A stretch of DNA of 64,000 bases, taken from contig JAEZIT010000128.1 in assembly GCA_023436495.1 (NCBI GenBank), positions 1 through 64,000 of the forward strand, given 5' to 3'. Positions 1-8,459 of this stretch are shown piece by piece. The notes beneath the pieces are model-generated. The model saw only the letters and a list, made by a program, of their open reading frames with translations. It made no database searches and was not told where the DNA came from. This DNA is from Acidobacteriota bacterium (lineage in GTDB: Bacteria > Acidobacteriota > Blastocatellia > Pyrinomonadales > Pyrinomonadaceae). The stretch's first letter is position 1, and each line of letters opens with the position of its first letter. A program made the position numbers and the translations under genes.

Positions 1-8
1 AGTGATAT

Positions 9-27
9 GCCCTTACTGCGTGCGGGC
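9..27. repeat. short GCCC...GGGC palindrome
   Basis: The sequence can fold with GCCC at 9-12 pairing to GGGC at 24-27. It lies just before the tandem repeats at 41-143 and looks like one member of a separate short palindromic repeat family cut near the window edge. Only one copy is visible here, so the family assignment is an inference. Confidence 0.35.
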
Positions 28-40
28 TTCGGCAATTGAG

Positions 41-143
41 GAACCCACCCGCTCACGCGAGGTGGCTCTGACTTATGAAGAACCCACCCGCTAACGCGAG
101 GTGGCTCTGATCTGTGGAGAATGCACCCGCGCGTGCTAGGTGG
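41..143. repeat. three tandem palindromic repeats, 39-bp spacing
   Basis: Copies lie at 41-71, 80-110 and a diverged one at 119-143. Copies 1 and 2 differ at a single base over about 31 bp (GCTCACGCG against GCTAACGCG). Each can fold through CCACC pairing with GGTGG around a CGC/GCG core. Copy 3 keeps the CACCCGC and AGGTGG arms. Start-to-start spacing is 39 bp. They resemble intergenic REP-type elements; no gene is evident between 1 and 348. Confidence 0.8.
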
Positions 144-301
144 TTGAGGCATGGCGATATGTCCGCCGGTTGAGGAATCCCAAATATATTCCGTGGCTGA
201 GCGGCGGTGGGATCGCGTTATTCCTTGCTTGAAAACTGATTTAGAACTAAAATCGTACGGTTGATTGTTCGCAAAAAGCCGCTCGAAAAATTGTCATAAG
301 A

Positions 302-307
302 TATAAT
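302..307 (+). promoter_or_regulatory. possible -10 element for the kinase gene
   Basis: TATAAT sits 41 bp before the start codon at 349 in a locally AT-rich patch. No convincing -35 hexamer was found at the expected 16-18 bp, so this is a tentative promoter. There is also no clear Shine-Dalgarno sequence before 349. Confidence 0.35.
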
Positions 308-348
308 GTGGACTCTGAGGCAGGGGACGGGTGTATTTCCGAGTTTAG

Positions 349-2613
349 ATGAGAGAGTGCCAGCTTTGTAAAAACTGTTTCACGGACGACGTAAACCCTT
401 GTCCGAACGATGGGATGCCGACGATGCATACGATCGGCGGCGAACCCGTTCTGGAGGGGAAATACCACCTGGAATGCCGTTTGGGGCAAGGCGGGATGGG
501 CGTCGTTTACAAGGCGCGGCATGCTTACCTGAAGACGCTGCACGCGATCAAGATCATTTTGCCGGACCTCGTCGGAAACGACCCACAGCTCGTGACGCGA
601 TTTCGTCAGGAAGCCCTGGCGGCGGCGGCGATCAGGCATCAGAATGTGGTCGGCGTTTCGGATTACGGCGTGATCAATGAGAATGTGCCGTTCCTGGTAA
701 TGGAATACGTCGAGGGCGAATCGCTGCACGACCTGTTGACGCGGGAAAAGATTTTGTCGCCGGAGCGGGCTTTGGACCTGATGGCGGCGATCTGTGCGGG
801 CGTCGGGGCGGCCCATCATCAGGGCATCGTCCACCGCGATCTGAAGCCGCTGAATATCATGATCTGCAACGACAAACCGAGCATGTCGCAGGCGGTCAAG
901 ATATTGGATTTCGGCCTTGCGAAAATAAAGTCGGGCGAGCTGCTCGGGTCGTTCATACAGGCGCAGACCACGGGCCTGATGGGTTCGCCGTATTACATGG
1001 CGCCGGAACAATGGGCGGACGAAGATCCCGACTCGCGTTCGGACATTTACAGCCTCGGCGTAATGATGTTCCAGATGCTGACGGGCGATGTGCCGTTCAA
1101 GGGATCGTCGATCCCGGCGATCATGAAAAAGCACATCAGCGATCCGCCGCCGACATTTGCCGAGGTAGGCGCGCGAATCCCGCTCGAGATCGAGATGGCG
1201 GTCCGCCATACTCTCCAGAAAGAAAAAACCAAGCGCACGCCGACGGTCGAGGCGATGGTCGAAGAGCTGAAACAGGCGATCCTGCCGATCGGCATTCACA
1301 CTACGTCGAGCGGCGCGCTGCCCGTTTCGTCGCTACGGGTGATGACGAACCCGCCGGAATCGAGCGTTTTCGTGGACAGTATTCCTGTGGGCATGAGCCG
1401 GACGGACGGTTCGTTAACGCTCGAAGGCATTCAGAGCGGAAACCATCATATCCGCATCACCAAAGACGGTTTTGAGGAATGGCACGGCGACGTCGTGTGC
1501 GACGGAAAGCCGCAGCAGGTCATTGTGGACCTGAAAGAACAGGGAATGGCGACGATGCCGGCGATACCGCGGCCAGGTTCGATCGCGCGTTCGATACCGG
1601 CGCCGGATACGCTGCTGGAATCGGCCGTTCCGGATATCGAGCAGTCGCGCCCGTCGAACCCGGCACTGGGCAACACGGGCCGGCAATTCCAATCGAGCAC
1701 TCAAGACATACTCGTCGATTCTCAGCCGGTAAAGAAAGGATTTTTGTCGCCCGTCATTATGGGGGCGATCGGCGCGGCGCTGCTGGTGTTTTTGGGCGGT
1801 GCGGCGCTGTTGACGGCGTATTTGTTCGGGGCGTTCGGCGGAGACCCGAAACCGCCGGCAAATTCGGCGAACAATGCGACGCCGAGCCCGACGCAGGCGG
1901 GAGTGCCGACCGTTAAGGCAGAAATGATCGCGATACCCGCGGGTACGTTCACGATGGGCAGGAACGACGGTTCGCCGGCGGAACGGCCGGAACATCCGGT
2001 GACCGTGGGCGCTTTCGGCATGGGCAAGACGGAGGTTACGAACGCCGCGTATTACGAATTTGTCCAGGACAGCAAATATAATCCGGGCGGCGACCATTGC
2101 GCGCACTGGGTCAACGGAAAGCCGATCGCGGGACAGGAAGGTATGCCGGTCCGGTTCGTGAATATGGCGGACATAAAGGCCTTTGCGGATTGGCGGTCGA
2201 AGCGGGACGGCGTTACATACCGGCTGCCGACCGAAGAAGAGTGGGAATACGCCGCGCGAAACGGCGAGAAGAACAACCTGTATCCGTGGGGCGATAAATA
2301 CGAAGCGCGGTGCGCCGTGATGGACGAAGCGAAAAACGAGCCGCAGCCCGCGGGAACGAAAACGTGCCAGAACGATTGGGGCGTTCAGGACCTGATAGGC
2401 AACGTGTTCGAATGGACGAGCACGGAAGCGCGGCTGTATCCGGGAAATCCGGGTTCGGCGCGGCAGCTCACCGAACCGCATTTTATGATCCGCGGCGGTT
2501 CGTTCTTTCAAAAATCCACAGGCGCGAACGCGATCACGTCAACGTACAGAATAGACATCCCCGGATCGAAACGCAGCCCCGAGCTCGGGTTCCGGCTCGT
2601 CACTTCGCAGTAA
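349..2613 (+). CDS. Ser/Thr protein kinase with PEGA and FGE-sulfatase-like domains
   Basis: A transmembrane eukaryotic-like Ser/Thr kinase. The N-terminus carries four Cys (C4, C7, C10, C18) in a zinc-ribbon-like arrangement. The kinase domain covers about residues 38-310: P-loop GQGGMGVVYKA near 45, HRDLKPLNIM near 162, DFG near 187, and MAPEQW. A PEGA-like beta domain follows (about 328-397), then a low-complexity linker, one membrane helix (about 466-496) and an extracytoplasmic FGE/SUMF1-like domain (about 525-752) ending RGGSF...GFRLV. The FGE part has no Cys in the usual active-site segment, so it is probably a binding or sensing domain and not an enzyme. The likely role is transducing an outside signal to intracellular phosphorylation; the FHA protein downstream is a possible reader. 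Substrates are unknown. Confidence 0.9.
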   Translation: MRECQLCKNCFTDDVNPCPNDGMPTMHTIGGEPVLEGKYHLECRLGQGGMGVVYKARHAYLKTLHAIKIILPDLVGNDPQLVTRFRQEALAAAAIRHQNVVGVSDYGVINENVPFLVMEYVEGESLHDLLTREKILSPERALDLMAAICAGVGAAHHQGIVHRDLKPLNIMICNDKPSMSQAVKILDFGLAKIKSGELLGSFIQAQTTGLMGSPYYMAPEQWADEDPDSRSDIYSLGVMMFQMLTGDVPFKGSSIPAIMKKHISDPPPTFAEVGARIPLEIEMAVRHTLQKEKTKRTPTVEAMVEELKQAILPIGIHTTSSGALPVSSLRVMTNPPESSVFVDSIPVGMSRTDGSLTLEGIQSGNHHIRITKDGFEEWHGDVVCDGKPQQVIVDLKEQGMATMPAIPRPGSIARSIPAPDTLLESAVPDIEQSRPSNPALGNTGRQFQSSTQDILVDSQPVKKGFLSPVIMGAIGAALLVFLGGAALLTAYLFGAFGGDPKPPANSANNATPSPTQAGVPTVKAEMIAIPAGTFTMGRNDGSPAERPEHPVTVGAFGMGKTEVTNAAYYEFVQDSKYNPGGDHCAHWVNGKPIAGQEGMPVRFVNMADIKAFADWRSKRDGVTYRLPTEEEWEYAARNGEKNNLYPWGDKYEARCAVMDEAKNEPQPAGTKTCQNDWGVQDLIGNVFEWTSTEARLYPGNPGSARQLTEPHFMIRGGSFFQKSTGANAITSTYRIDIPGSKRSPELGFRLVTSQ

Positions 2614-2683
2614 AAATAACGTTCAATGTAGATGGATGCGGCAGCTCGGGTGGTTGGGGCTGCCTTTCTGAATGAGAAGTCGA

Positions 2684-2747
2684 GGAGTGGGGGAGTGGAG
2701 GAGTAGGGGAGTGAGGGAGTTGGGGAGTAAGAGAGTTGGAAAGTATG
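2684..2747. repeat. eight copies of an 8-bp GGAGTNNN repeat
   Basis: A purine-rich tract with strict 8-bp periodicity: GGAGTGGG, GGAGTGGA, GGAGTAGG, GGAGTGAG, GGAGTTGG, GGAGTAAG, AGAGTTGG, AAAGTATG. The first six copies keep GGAGT intact and the last two decay. It lies 71 bp after the kinase stop in the 340-bp gap before the FHA-ABC gene. The G-rich strand could vary in copy number or adopt non-B structure. No gene is seen in it. Confidence 0.85.
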
Positions 2748-2765
2748 AATCGTCCATAACCTCGT

Positions 2766-2917
2766 TTTATAAATTGCCCCGAGCTTTAGCTCGGGGATAG
2801 AAGCATCTTCGTTGACCGGGCTTTAGCCCAATTTGGCCTAAGCCAGGAGGAGTTCGGCTAAAGCCGGGGATTTGTTGGCGGTGACCACGGGCTGAAGCCC
2901 CTAGCAACTTATAAAGA
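2766..2917. repeat. composite palindromic element with near-inverted ends
   Basis: Four palindromes of a shared GGCTTTAGCC-like theme are packed into about 150 bp: a perfect 20-mer at 2777-2796, GGGCTTTAGCCC at 2818-2829, CGGCTAAAGCCG at 2855-2866 and GGGCTGAAGCCCC at 2889-2901. The outer ends, TTTATAAATTG near 2766-2776 and CAACTTATAAAG near 2906-2917, are approximate inverted repeats of each other. This looks like a REP/BIME-type mobile-derived element just before the FHA-ABC gene. No coding potential was seen. Confidence 0.7.
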
Positions 2918-2953
2918 GGAAAGCCAGGGCAGGGCGCCGGTGATCCGAGAAGT

Positions 2954-5900
2954 ATGAATATCATTCTTGCCGAAGTTCGGGCGGATGGCACGGAGCTGCC
3001 GGAGCAGGCGTTCGATCAGGGCGTGATCCGGATCGGGCGTGATGCAGGCGATTGCGATATCGTGTTTGACAGCGCGGCGTACCCGATGGTGTCGCGCAAG
3101 CATGCGGAGCTGCGGTTTCACGACGGCAGGTGGATGCTGGTCGACCTGAATTCGAGTTACGGAACGTTTCTGAACGATCAGGCGGTCGCGGCGCCGCAGC
3201 AGATAGCGACGGGCAGCCGCATAAGGATCGGGCAGAGCGGGCCTGTGCTCCGCGTCGTGTGGTTCGAGGTGCTGTCGGAATCGGTTTTCAATTTTCAGCC
3301 CCAGCCATCGGCGCCGAAAGCGCCCGTTCCCGCGCCTCCGAAAGCTCCCGTTCCAACCCCGGCCGCGGCGGAAGTTCCGTCGTGGGAAACGCCGGCGGCG
3401 CCTGCGCGCGTGAATCCTTTCGAACAACAAGCCGCAGTCCCGCAGCAGGTGGCAGCGGGCAGGAACGCAAGCGCTCCGAAGGCGGAGAGCGCTGCACGGC
3501 TGGAATATTCAGGCGGCGATACGAGGCCGCCGGTGACGCTCGGGCAGGCAAAGGTGTCGATCGGGCGCGACCCGTCGTGCGAAGTGGTTTTCGAGGCTTC
3601 GTCGGCGACGGTTTCGAGAAGGCATGCCGAAATCGGCGCGGAGAACGGCGGCCACACGATCACGGATAACAACAGTTTTAACGGCACGCTGGTGAACGGG
3701 CAGCGGATATCGGCGCCGACGCCGCTGTATAACGGCGACGAGATACAATTGGGGATCGGCGGGCCGGTGCTGAAATACGTATCGGCGTCGCGGATAGCGC
3801 CGAAGGGCGCGAGCCTTGCGGGGCAGCGTTCGGTCGTCGGTGCGGCGCTGCCGGCGGAAGCGGACGCCGCGTCGAAGACGATGATCTTCAAAGCGGACGA
3901 CGCGCGGGGGCCGAGATCGCATGCGGACACGGCGCAGCCGCAATTGCTGATGACCGTCGGATTCGGCGGGCGGAAAGAATTGACGGTCGGCCGCGGAGCA
4001 TCGAACGACATAAGGCTGGACGGGCTGCAGATATCGAACCGGCACGCGCGGCTGGTGAACACGGGTTCGGAAGTACTGATCGAAGACCTGAATTCGACGA
4101 ACGGCGTTTTTGTAAACGGGACGCGCGTTTCGCGGCAGGCGCTGCGCGGGGACGACGCGGTCCAGATCGGCGCGTTCCTGCTGCAGGCGGATGCGGCGGG
4201 CAACGTCGGAGTTTTCGATACGCGTTCGAAGACGCGCGTGGACGCGATCGCGCTTACAAAAGATGTAAAGAGCAGATCGGGCGGCGGGAACCTGCGATTG
4301 GTGGACAACATTTCGCTGTCGGTCGCGCCGAACGAATTCGTAGGCCTGCTGGGTCCGTCGGGCGCCGGGAAATCGACGCTGATGGACGCTCTGAACGGTA
4401 TGCGTCCGGCGGATTCGGGGAACGTCCTGATCAACAACCTCGACCTGTACCGGCACATCGATTCGCTGAAGCACGCGATCGGGTACGTGCCGCAGGACGA
4501 CGTTCTGCACCGCGAGCTGACGGTTTACAAGACGCTGTATTACACGGCGAAGCTGCGCCTGTCGCGGGACGTTTCGCGGGCGGAGATCAACCGCACGATC
4601 GATGAGGTCCTGGACGTAACGGGCCTGGCTGAAAGGCGTGACGTGCGGATAGACAAGCTGTCGGGCGGGCAGCGTAAACGCGTTTCGATCGCGGTCGAGC
4701 TGATCACGAAGCCGTCGGTGATATTTTTGGACGAGCCGACATCGGGGCTCGACCCGGCGACCGAACAGAAGGTGATGCAGCTATTCAGGCAGATCGCCGA
4801 AAGCGGGCGGACGGTCGTGATGACCACGCACGCGATGGAGAACGTGAAGCTGTTCGACAAGATCGTCGTGATGATGCGCGGAAAGCTGGCGTTTTATGGA
4901 AAGCCGGACGAAGCCCTGAAATATTTCGGCGTCGAAAGTTTCAAGGACCTGTACGACCGCGTGGAAGAGCCGGCGAAGGAGCGCGTTTCGGGCGATAGCG
5001 GACGCACGCCGATGCCGGACGCGGCGGCGGAAGAATGGAAGCAGAAATACCTGCGGACCAAGGAATATAAGGAATACGTTCACGACCCGCTGAAACAATT
5101 AGGGACGCTGCAGCAGGGCGGAGCGGGAAAGAAGCGGCGGCTGGGAATTTTCGGAGCGGTGCGGCAATGGATGACACTGTCGCGGCGGTACCTGGAAGTA
5201 CTGCTGAAGGACAAGCTTAACCTTTTTATCCTATTCGCGCAGGCGCCGGTGATCGCGTTCCTGACGTTCCTGGTCACCGGCAACGACCAGCCGCGTGATT
5301 TTGTCTATTTCGTGCTGGCACTGGTTTCGATATGGTTCGGGACGAGCGTGGCCGCACGCGAGATCATCCGGGAACGCGCGGTTTACCGGCGCGAGCGTAT
5401 GGTGAACCTCGGCATTCTGCCGTATGTCGGGTCGAAGTTGTTCGTGCTGGGGCTGATCGTCGGCGTGCAGTGCCTGCTGCTGTTCGTGCCGCTGAAGATG
5501 CTCGACCTGGCGGGAGCGATGCCGATGCCGGGGCAGCTTTTGGGAGTTCCGCAATTTTGGGTGATGCTGCTGACGGCGGCGGTCGGGGTCGGGCTGGGGC
5601 TGCTGGTTTCGGCGCTGGTGAAAACGTCGGAAATGGCGACGAGCCTCGTGCCGCTGATACTGATACCGCAGATATTGTTTTCCGGGTTGGTCGGCGTGCC
5701 CGCGGGTTTGAGCAAGGCGGCGGGTTTGACGATGCCGGCGGCGTGGTCGTTCGATACGATCAAGCGGTATTCGACGCTGGACACATTGGAGCCGGAAGGC
5801 GCCGACCCGAAGGGAAAGACCGGCGGGCTGGGGCTGTATAAATTTGTCGAGACCGAGAATGAAAAGGTCGTCGCGGACGCGCGGAAAAGCATCGAAGATT

Positions 5901-6154
5901 ATCAGAAAAGCGCGCAGGAGAAATTCATCAAATACGATACGGATGTGCGAAACGGGCTGAATCCGCCGGCGCCGCGGCCCGAGGAACCCGCCGCGATCCC
6001 GGCGCCGAAAAAGATCCCGGACGACCTGAGCGGATATGTGACGTTCCTGCACCCGTGGATGAACGAGATTTTAAATCAACTAGTTTTAATGCTAATGTTT
6101 GGGATATTGGTGATATCGACGCTGATCGTCCTGAGAATAAAGGACGCGGGCTGA
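2954..6154 (+). CDS. triple-FHA ABC transporter, ATPase-permease fusion (ABCG-like)
   Basis: Three FHA domains, each with an (I/V)GR(D/G) and SR/SN-x-HA signature, lie at about residues 24-95, 197-262 and 341-405, joined by Pro/Ala-rich linkers. An ABC ATPase follows (about 425-660): Walker A GPSGAGKS near 466, signature LSGGQRKR near 569, Walker B VIFLDEPTSGLD near 588. The C-terminal part (about 720-1066) is an ABC-2 type permease with a large charged loop before the last helix. FHA domains bind phosphothreonine, so activity may be gated by phosphorylation, plausibly by the upstream kinase. The TlpA-like gene starts 16 bp downstream. The transported substrate is unknown. The last helix uses atypical TTA/CTA leucine codons. 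Confidence 0.9.
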   Translation: MNIILAEVRADGTELPEQAFDQGVIRIGRDAGDCDIVFDSAAYPMVSRKHAELRFHDGRWMLVDLNSSYGTFLNDQAVAAPQQIATGSRIRIGQSGPVLRVVWFEVLSESVFNFQPQPSAPKAPVPAPPKAPVPTPAAAEVPSWETPAAPARVNPFEQQAAVPQQVAAGRNASAPKAESAARLEYSGGDTRPPVTLGQAKVSIGRDPSCEVVFEASSATVSRRHAEIGAENGGHTITDNNSFNGTLVNGQRISAPTPLYNGDEIQLGIGGPVLKYVSASRIAPKGASLAGQRSVVGAALPAEADAASKTMIFKADDARGPRSHADTAQPQLLMTVGFGGRKELTVGRGASNDIRLDGLQISNRHARLVNTGSEVLIEDLNSTNGVFVNGTRVSRQALRGDDAVQIGAFLLQADAAGNVGVFDTRSKTRVDAIALTKDVKSRSGGGNLRLVDNISLSVAPNEFVGLLGPSGAGKSTLMDALNGMRPADSGNVLINNLDLYRHIDSLKHAIGYVPQDDVLHRELTVYKTLYYTAKLRLSRDVSRAEINRTIDEVLDVTGLAERRDVRIDKLSGGQRKRVSIAVELITKPSVIFLDEPTSGLDPATEQKVMQLFRQIAESGRTVVMTTHAMENVKLFDKIVVMMRGKLAFYGKPDEALKYFGVESFKDLYDRVEEPAKERVSGDSGRTPMPDAAAEEWKQKYLRTKEYKEYVHDPLKQLGTLQQGGAGKKRRLGIFGAVRQWMTLSRRYLEVLLKDKLNLFILFAQAPVIAFLTFLVTGNDQPRDFVYFVLALVSIWFGTSVAAREIIRERAVYRRERMVNLGILPYVGSKLFVLGLIVGVQCLLLFVPLKMLDLAGAMPMPGQLLGVPQFWVMLLTAAVGVGLGLLVSALVKTSEMATSLVPLILIPQILFSGLVGVPAGLSKAAGLTMPAAWSFDTIKRYSTLDTLEPEGADPKGKTGGLGLYKFVETENEKVVADARKSIEDYQKSAQEKFIKYDTDVRNGLNPPAPRPEEPAAIPAPKKIPDDLSGYVTFLHPWMNEILNQLVLMLMFGILVISTLIVLRIKDAG

Positions 6155-6170
6155 GAATATTGGAGTTCAA

Positions 6171-6863
6171 ATGAAAGAAGTTTTAAGGAACCTGGCGTTT
6201 TTTGCGCTGTTCGTGGTCGCGTTTTCGGCAATAACGTCGTGCAGCGGGACGGGGAATTCGACGACGAACGAGGAAAGTGCGAATACGGCGGCCGGAGAGA
6301 AGAAAAAGTCGGATTATCCGCCGATCGCGGCGGCCGTGGCGAATTCGGACCTGAAGAACCTGGACGGTTCGACGTTCAAGGTCGCGGACCGAAAGGGCGA
6401 GGTGCTGCTGCTGAATATGTGGGCGACATGGTGCGCGCCGTGCCGGGCGGAGATGCCGGCGCTGGTGAAAATGCAGGACGAATACCGCGACCAGGGTTTC
6501 CGCGTGATCGGGCTGAATTCGGACGACGAAGAATTGGACGACATCAATAAATTCGTCGAAGAAATGAAGCTGAATTACGAGATCGTCTGGGCAGACACCG
6601 CTCTGCAGAACGAACTGTTGAAGATAAGCAAGTTTCCGGGAATTCCGCAGAGTTTTCTGGTCGATCGCGACGGAAACCTGCGCGGCGTTTTCCGCGGGGC
6701 CAATCCGAAGGACATAAGGAAAATGGAAGAGCTGGTCGGCAAGGTCGTGACCGGCGCCGAGACCGCCGTGCCCGCGGCCGAAACGCATGAGCCGGACCAG
6801 CCGTCCGTGCCGCTGAAGAAGGACGAGGAAAAGGGCGAAACGGGAAACAAGGCGGTCAAGTGA
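6171..6863 (+). CDS. TlpA/ResA-like thioredoxin-fold lipoprotein
   Basis: The N-terminus is a lipoprotein signal with lipobox AITSC (Cys 24), followed by a Ser/Thr/Asn linker. The thioredoxin fold covers about residues 50-190, with the redox motif WCAPC (Cys 88 and 91) and a cis-Pro segment FPGIPQSF. A short Lys/Glu-rich tail ends the protein. Such proteins reduce or isomerise disulfides outside the cytoplasm, for example in cytochrome c maturation. It follows the FHA-ABC gene by 16 bp and is probably co-transcribed. No cytochrome maturation genes are nearby, so the client is unknown. Confidence 0.88.
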   Translation: MKEVLRNLAFFALFVVAFSAITSCSGTGNSTTNEESANTAAGEKKKSDYPPIAAAVANSDLKNLDGSTFKVADRKGEVLLLNMWATWCAPCRAEMPALVKMQDEYRDQGFRVIGLNSDDEELDDINKFVEEMKLNYEIVWADTALQNELLKISKFPGIPQSFLVDRDGNLRGVFRGANPKDIRKMEELVGKVVTGAETAVPAAETHEPDQPSVPLKKDEEKGETGNKAVK

Positions 6864-6885
6864 TCTTGCCGTAAATTTTCGGACG

Positions 6886-6914
6886 GGCCGGGCGTTATTC
6901 GTCCGGCCTTTTAT
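6886..6914 (+). terminator. rho-independent terminator after the TlpA-like gene
   Basis: A 9-bp GC-rich stem (6886-6894 with 6900-6908, one G-T pair) and a 5-nt loop are followed by TTTTATATT. It lies 23 bp after the stop at 6863 and separates this block from the convergent gene ending at 6924. Confidence 0.8.
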
Positions 6915-6923
6915 ATTTGCGGG

Positions 6924-8366
6924 TCAATTTACGCCGCCGATGTCCGGGATCTTGGGTTCGACGAGGATGGTCTTGAAGCTCGCGAGCGAGACGAGGCCGG
7001 GCGCGGAGCCCTTTGGTTTGTTGACGAATTTCTTCTGCGTGTAATGAACGGCGGCCTTCGGCTGCAGTCGGGCGTCGCTGTAGAACGCGGCGAGCTGGGC
7101 GGCTTCGAGCAGGGTCTTTTGCGGGATCTCGCGCCGGCCCGGATTGCGGATGACGACGTGTGAGCCCGGATAATCGGCGGCGTGCAGCCAGGTGTCGAGC
7201 GATTTTGCGACACGGAACGTGAGGTGGTCGTTGTCCTTCGCCTTTTTGCCGACCAGGATCTCGAGCCCGTCGGACGAGGTAAAACTGCGCGCTCCGGCGA
7301 AGGCGGCGCCGTTTTTTTTGTCTTTTCGGTTTGGCGCGGCGGCGGTTTTGGCGTCGACGGGCACGAGAAGGTCTTCGTCGCGCTCTTCGATCGCATTTTC
7401 GACGCGGCGGCGCTTTTCTTCGAGATCGGCGATCTCGGTTTCGAGGGCCGCGAGACGCGAATTGATCTCGGCCGCGGCGTTGCGGGCCTTTGTGTAGCGT
7501 TTGAAGAACCGTTCGGCCGCTTCGGTCAGCGACAGGTTGCGGTCGGATTCGATGCGGACCTCGGGCAGGGATTCGTCGAAATAATCGGTGACGATGATCG
7601 CGTCGCCGTCGCGTTTTGCCGTCGAGACGTTCGCGAGGATAAGGTCGCCGAAGCGTTTCCAGCGTTCGGCATCGCCGTGGCCGGAAAGGTCTTCGTTAAG
7701 GCGTTTGACGAGCTTGCGGCGTTTCGCAAGTTCCTGATCGACCCGTTTTCGGGCGGAGTCGGCGAGCGAGCGGAAACGGCGCTCCTCTTGTTTTTCGAGG
7801 TCCCGCGTATCGAGAATTTCGGAGATGCTGCCCACGGGCGGTTCGTCAATTTCTTCGGCGGCAGGCGGCGCCGGCGCGGTGCGCGCGGGCGGCCCGAATT
7901 GCATGCCGATCTCCTGGCCGGGCCCGACGTTGTCGCGGAGCGAATCGAGAATACGGCCTTCGGAATCGAGCAGAAAAAGATTGGCGGAACGGCCGGTGAG
8001 TTGGACGATGAGCGAATGACGTTCGAGCGTGCCGAGCTCGTTCTCGCCGGAGACGTCGAATTTGAGGATGCGTTCGCCGGGCAGTTTTGTGATCGCGTCG
8101 ATGACGGCGCCGGAGAGGCGTTTGCGTATGAACTGGAAAAAAGGCGGCAACTGGATCGAGGCTCGTTCAATGTCGCGTAAACGCCGTTTTATCAAATAGA
8201 TACGCGGATCGCTCGGTTCGACGCCGATAAACAAATAACGCGAATCGGGTAGGCGAAGATCGATGACGGCCTGCAGCTTAGACAGCGGAAAAATGCGGCC
8301 GATGCGGCGGCCGATAAGCTCGGATGAGAGCTCTGCGTGAACTAATTGAAGAATGCTGTCCTTCAC
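6924..8366 (-). CDS. rqcH: NFACT family protein, RqcH-like (ribosome quality control)
   Basis: A 480-residue protein with the NFACT layout: an N-terminal NFACT-N domain (about 1-190), a charged coiled-coil middle (about 195-330) and a C-terminal NFACT-R domain (about 365-460) containing WLHAADYPGSHVVIRN. In Bacillus, RqcH binds obstructed 50S subunits and recruits tRNA-Ala to add alanine tails that mark stalled chains. The position of the essential Asp-Arg pair of RqcH (D97-R98) seems to be occupied here by Glu98-Arg99. Older annotations call this family fibronectin-binding protein. It is a single gene, convergent with the TlpA-like gene. Confidence 0.85.
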   Translation of the reverse strand: MKDSILQLVHAELSSELIGRRIGRIFPLSKLQAVIDLRLPDSRYLFIGVEPSDPRIYLIKRRLRDIERASIQLPPFFQFIRKRLSGAVIDAITKLPGERILKFDVSGENELGTLERHSLIVQLTGRSANLFLLDSEGRILDSLRDNVGPGQEIGMQFGPPARTAPAPPAAEEIDEPPVGSISEILDTRDLEKQEERRFRSLADSARKRVDQELAKRRKLVKRLNEDLSGHGDAERWKRFGDLILANVSTAKRDGDAIIVTDYFDESLPEVRIESDRNLSLTEAAERFFKRYTKARNAAAEINSRLAALETEIADLEEKRRRVENAIEERDEDLLVPVDAKTAAAPNRKDKKNGAAFAGARSFTSSDGLEILVGKKAKDNDHLTFRVAKSLDTWLHAADYPGSHVVIRNPGRREIPQKTLLEAAQLAAFYSDARLQPKAAVHYTQKKFVNKPKGSAPGLVSLASFKTILVEPKIPDIGGVN

Positions 8367-8401
8367 GATGGTCGAAGTTAGAGTTTACGGGGTGTGCAAA
8401 C

Positions 8402-8433
8402 AAAAAGTCCAAAGCCGGTTAAAGGCTTTGGAC
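8402..8433 (-). terminator. rho-independent terminator for the RDD gene
   Basis: A perfect 10-bp stem, 8407-8416 (GTCCAAAGCC) with 8424-8433, has a 7-nt loop. Read on the minus strand it is followed by TTTTTG. It lies 26 bp past the RDD stop codon at 8460, just upstream of the rqcH start. Confidence 0.85.
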
Positions 8434-8459
8434 CGGAATGTTCGAAACTGCCGAACGAA

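Noticed and set aside
41..143. Possible CRISPR array
   Set aside because: Repeats are 31 bp with only 8-bp gaps, copy 3 is degenerate, and no cas genes are present.
247..1299. A long minus-strand open frame of 350 codons
   Set aside because: It is antisense to the kinase and Arg-rich in composition, as expected for a shadow of a high-GC gene.
7182..8180. A 332-codon plus-strand open frame
   Set aside because: It lies wholly inside rqcH on the other strand; no motif or start signal supports it.
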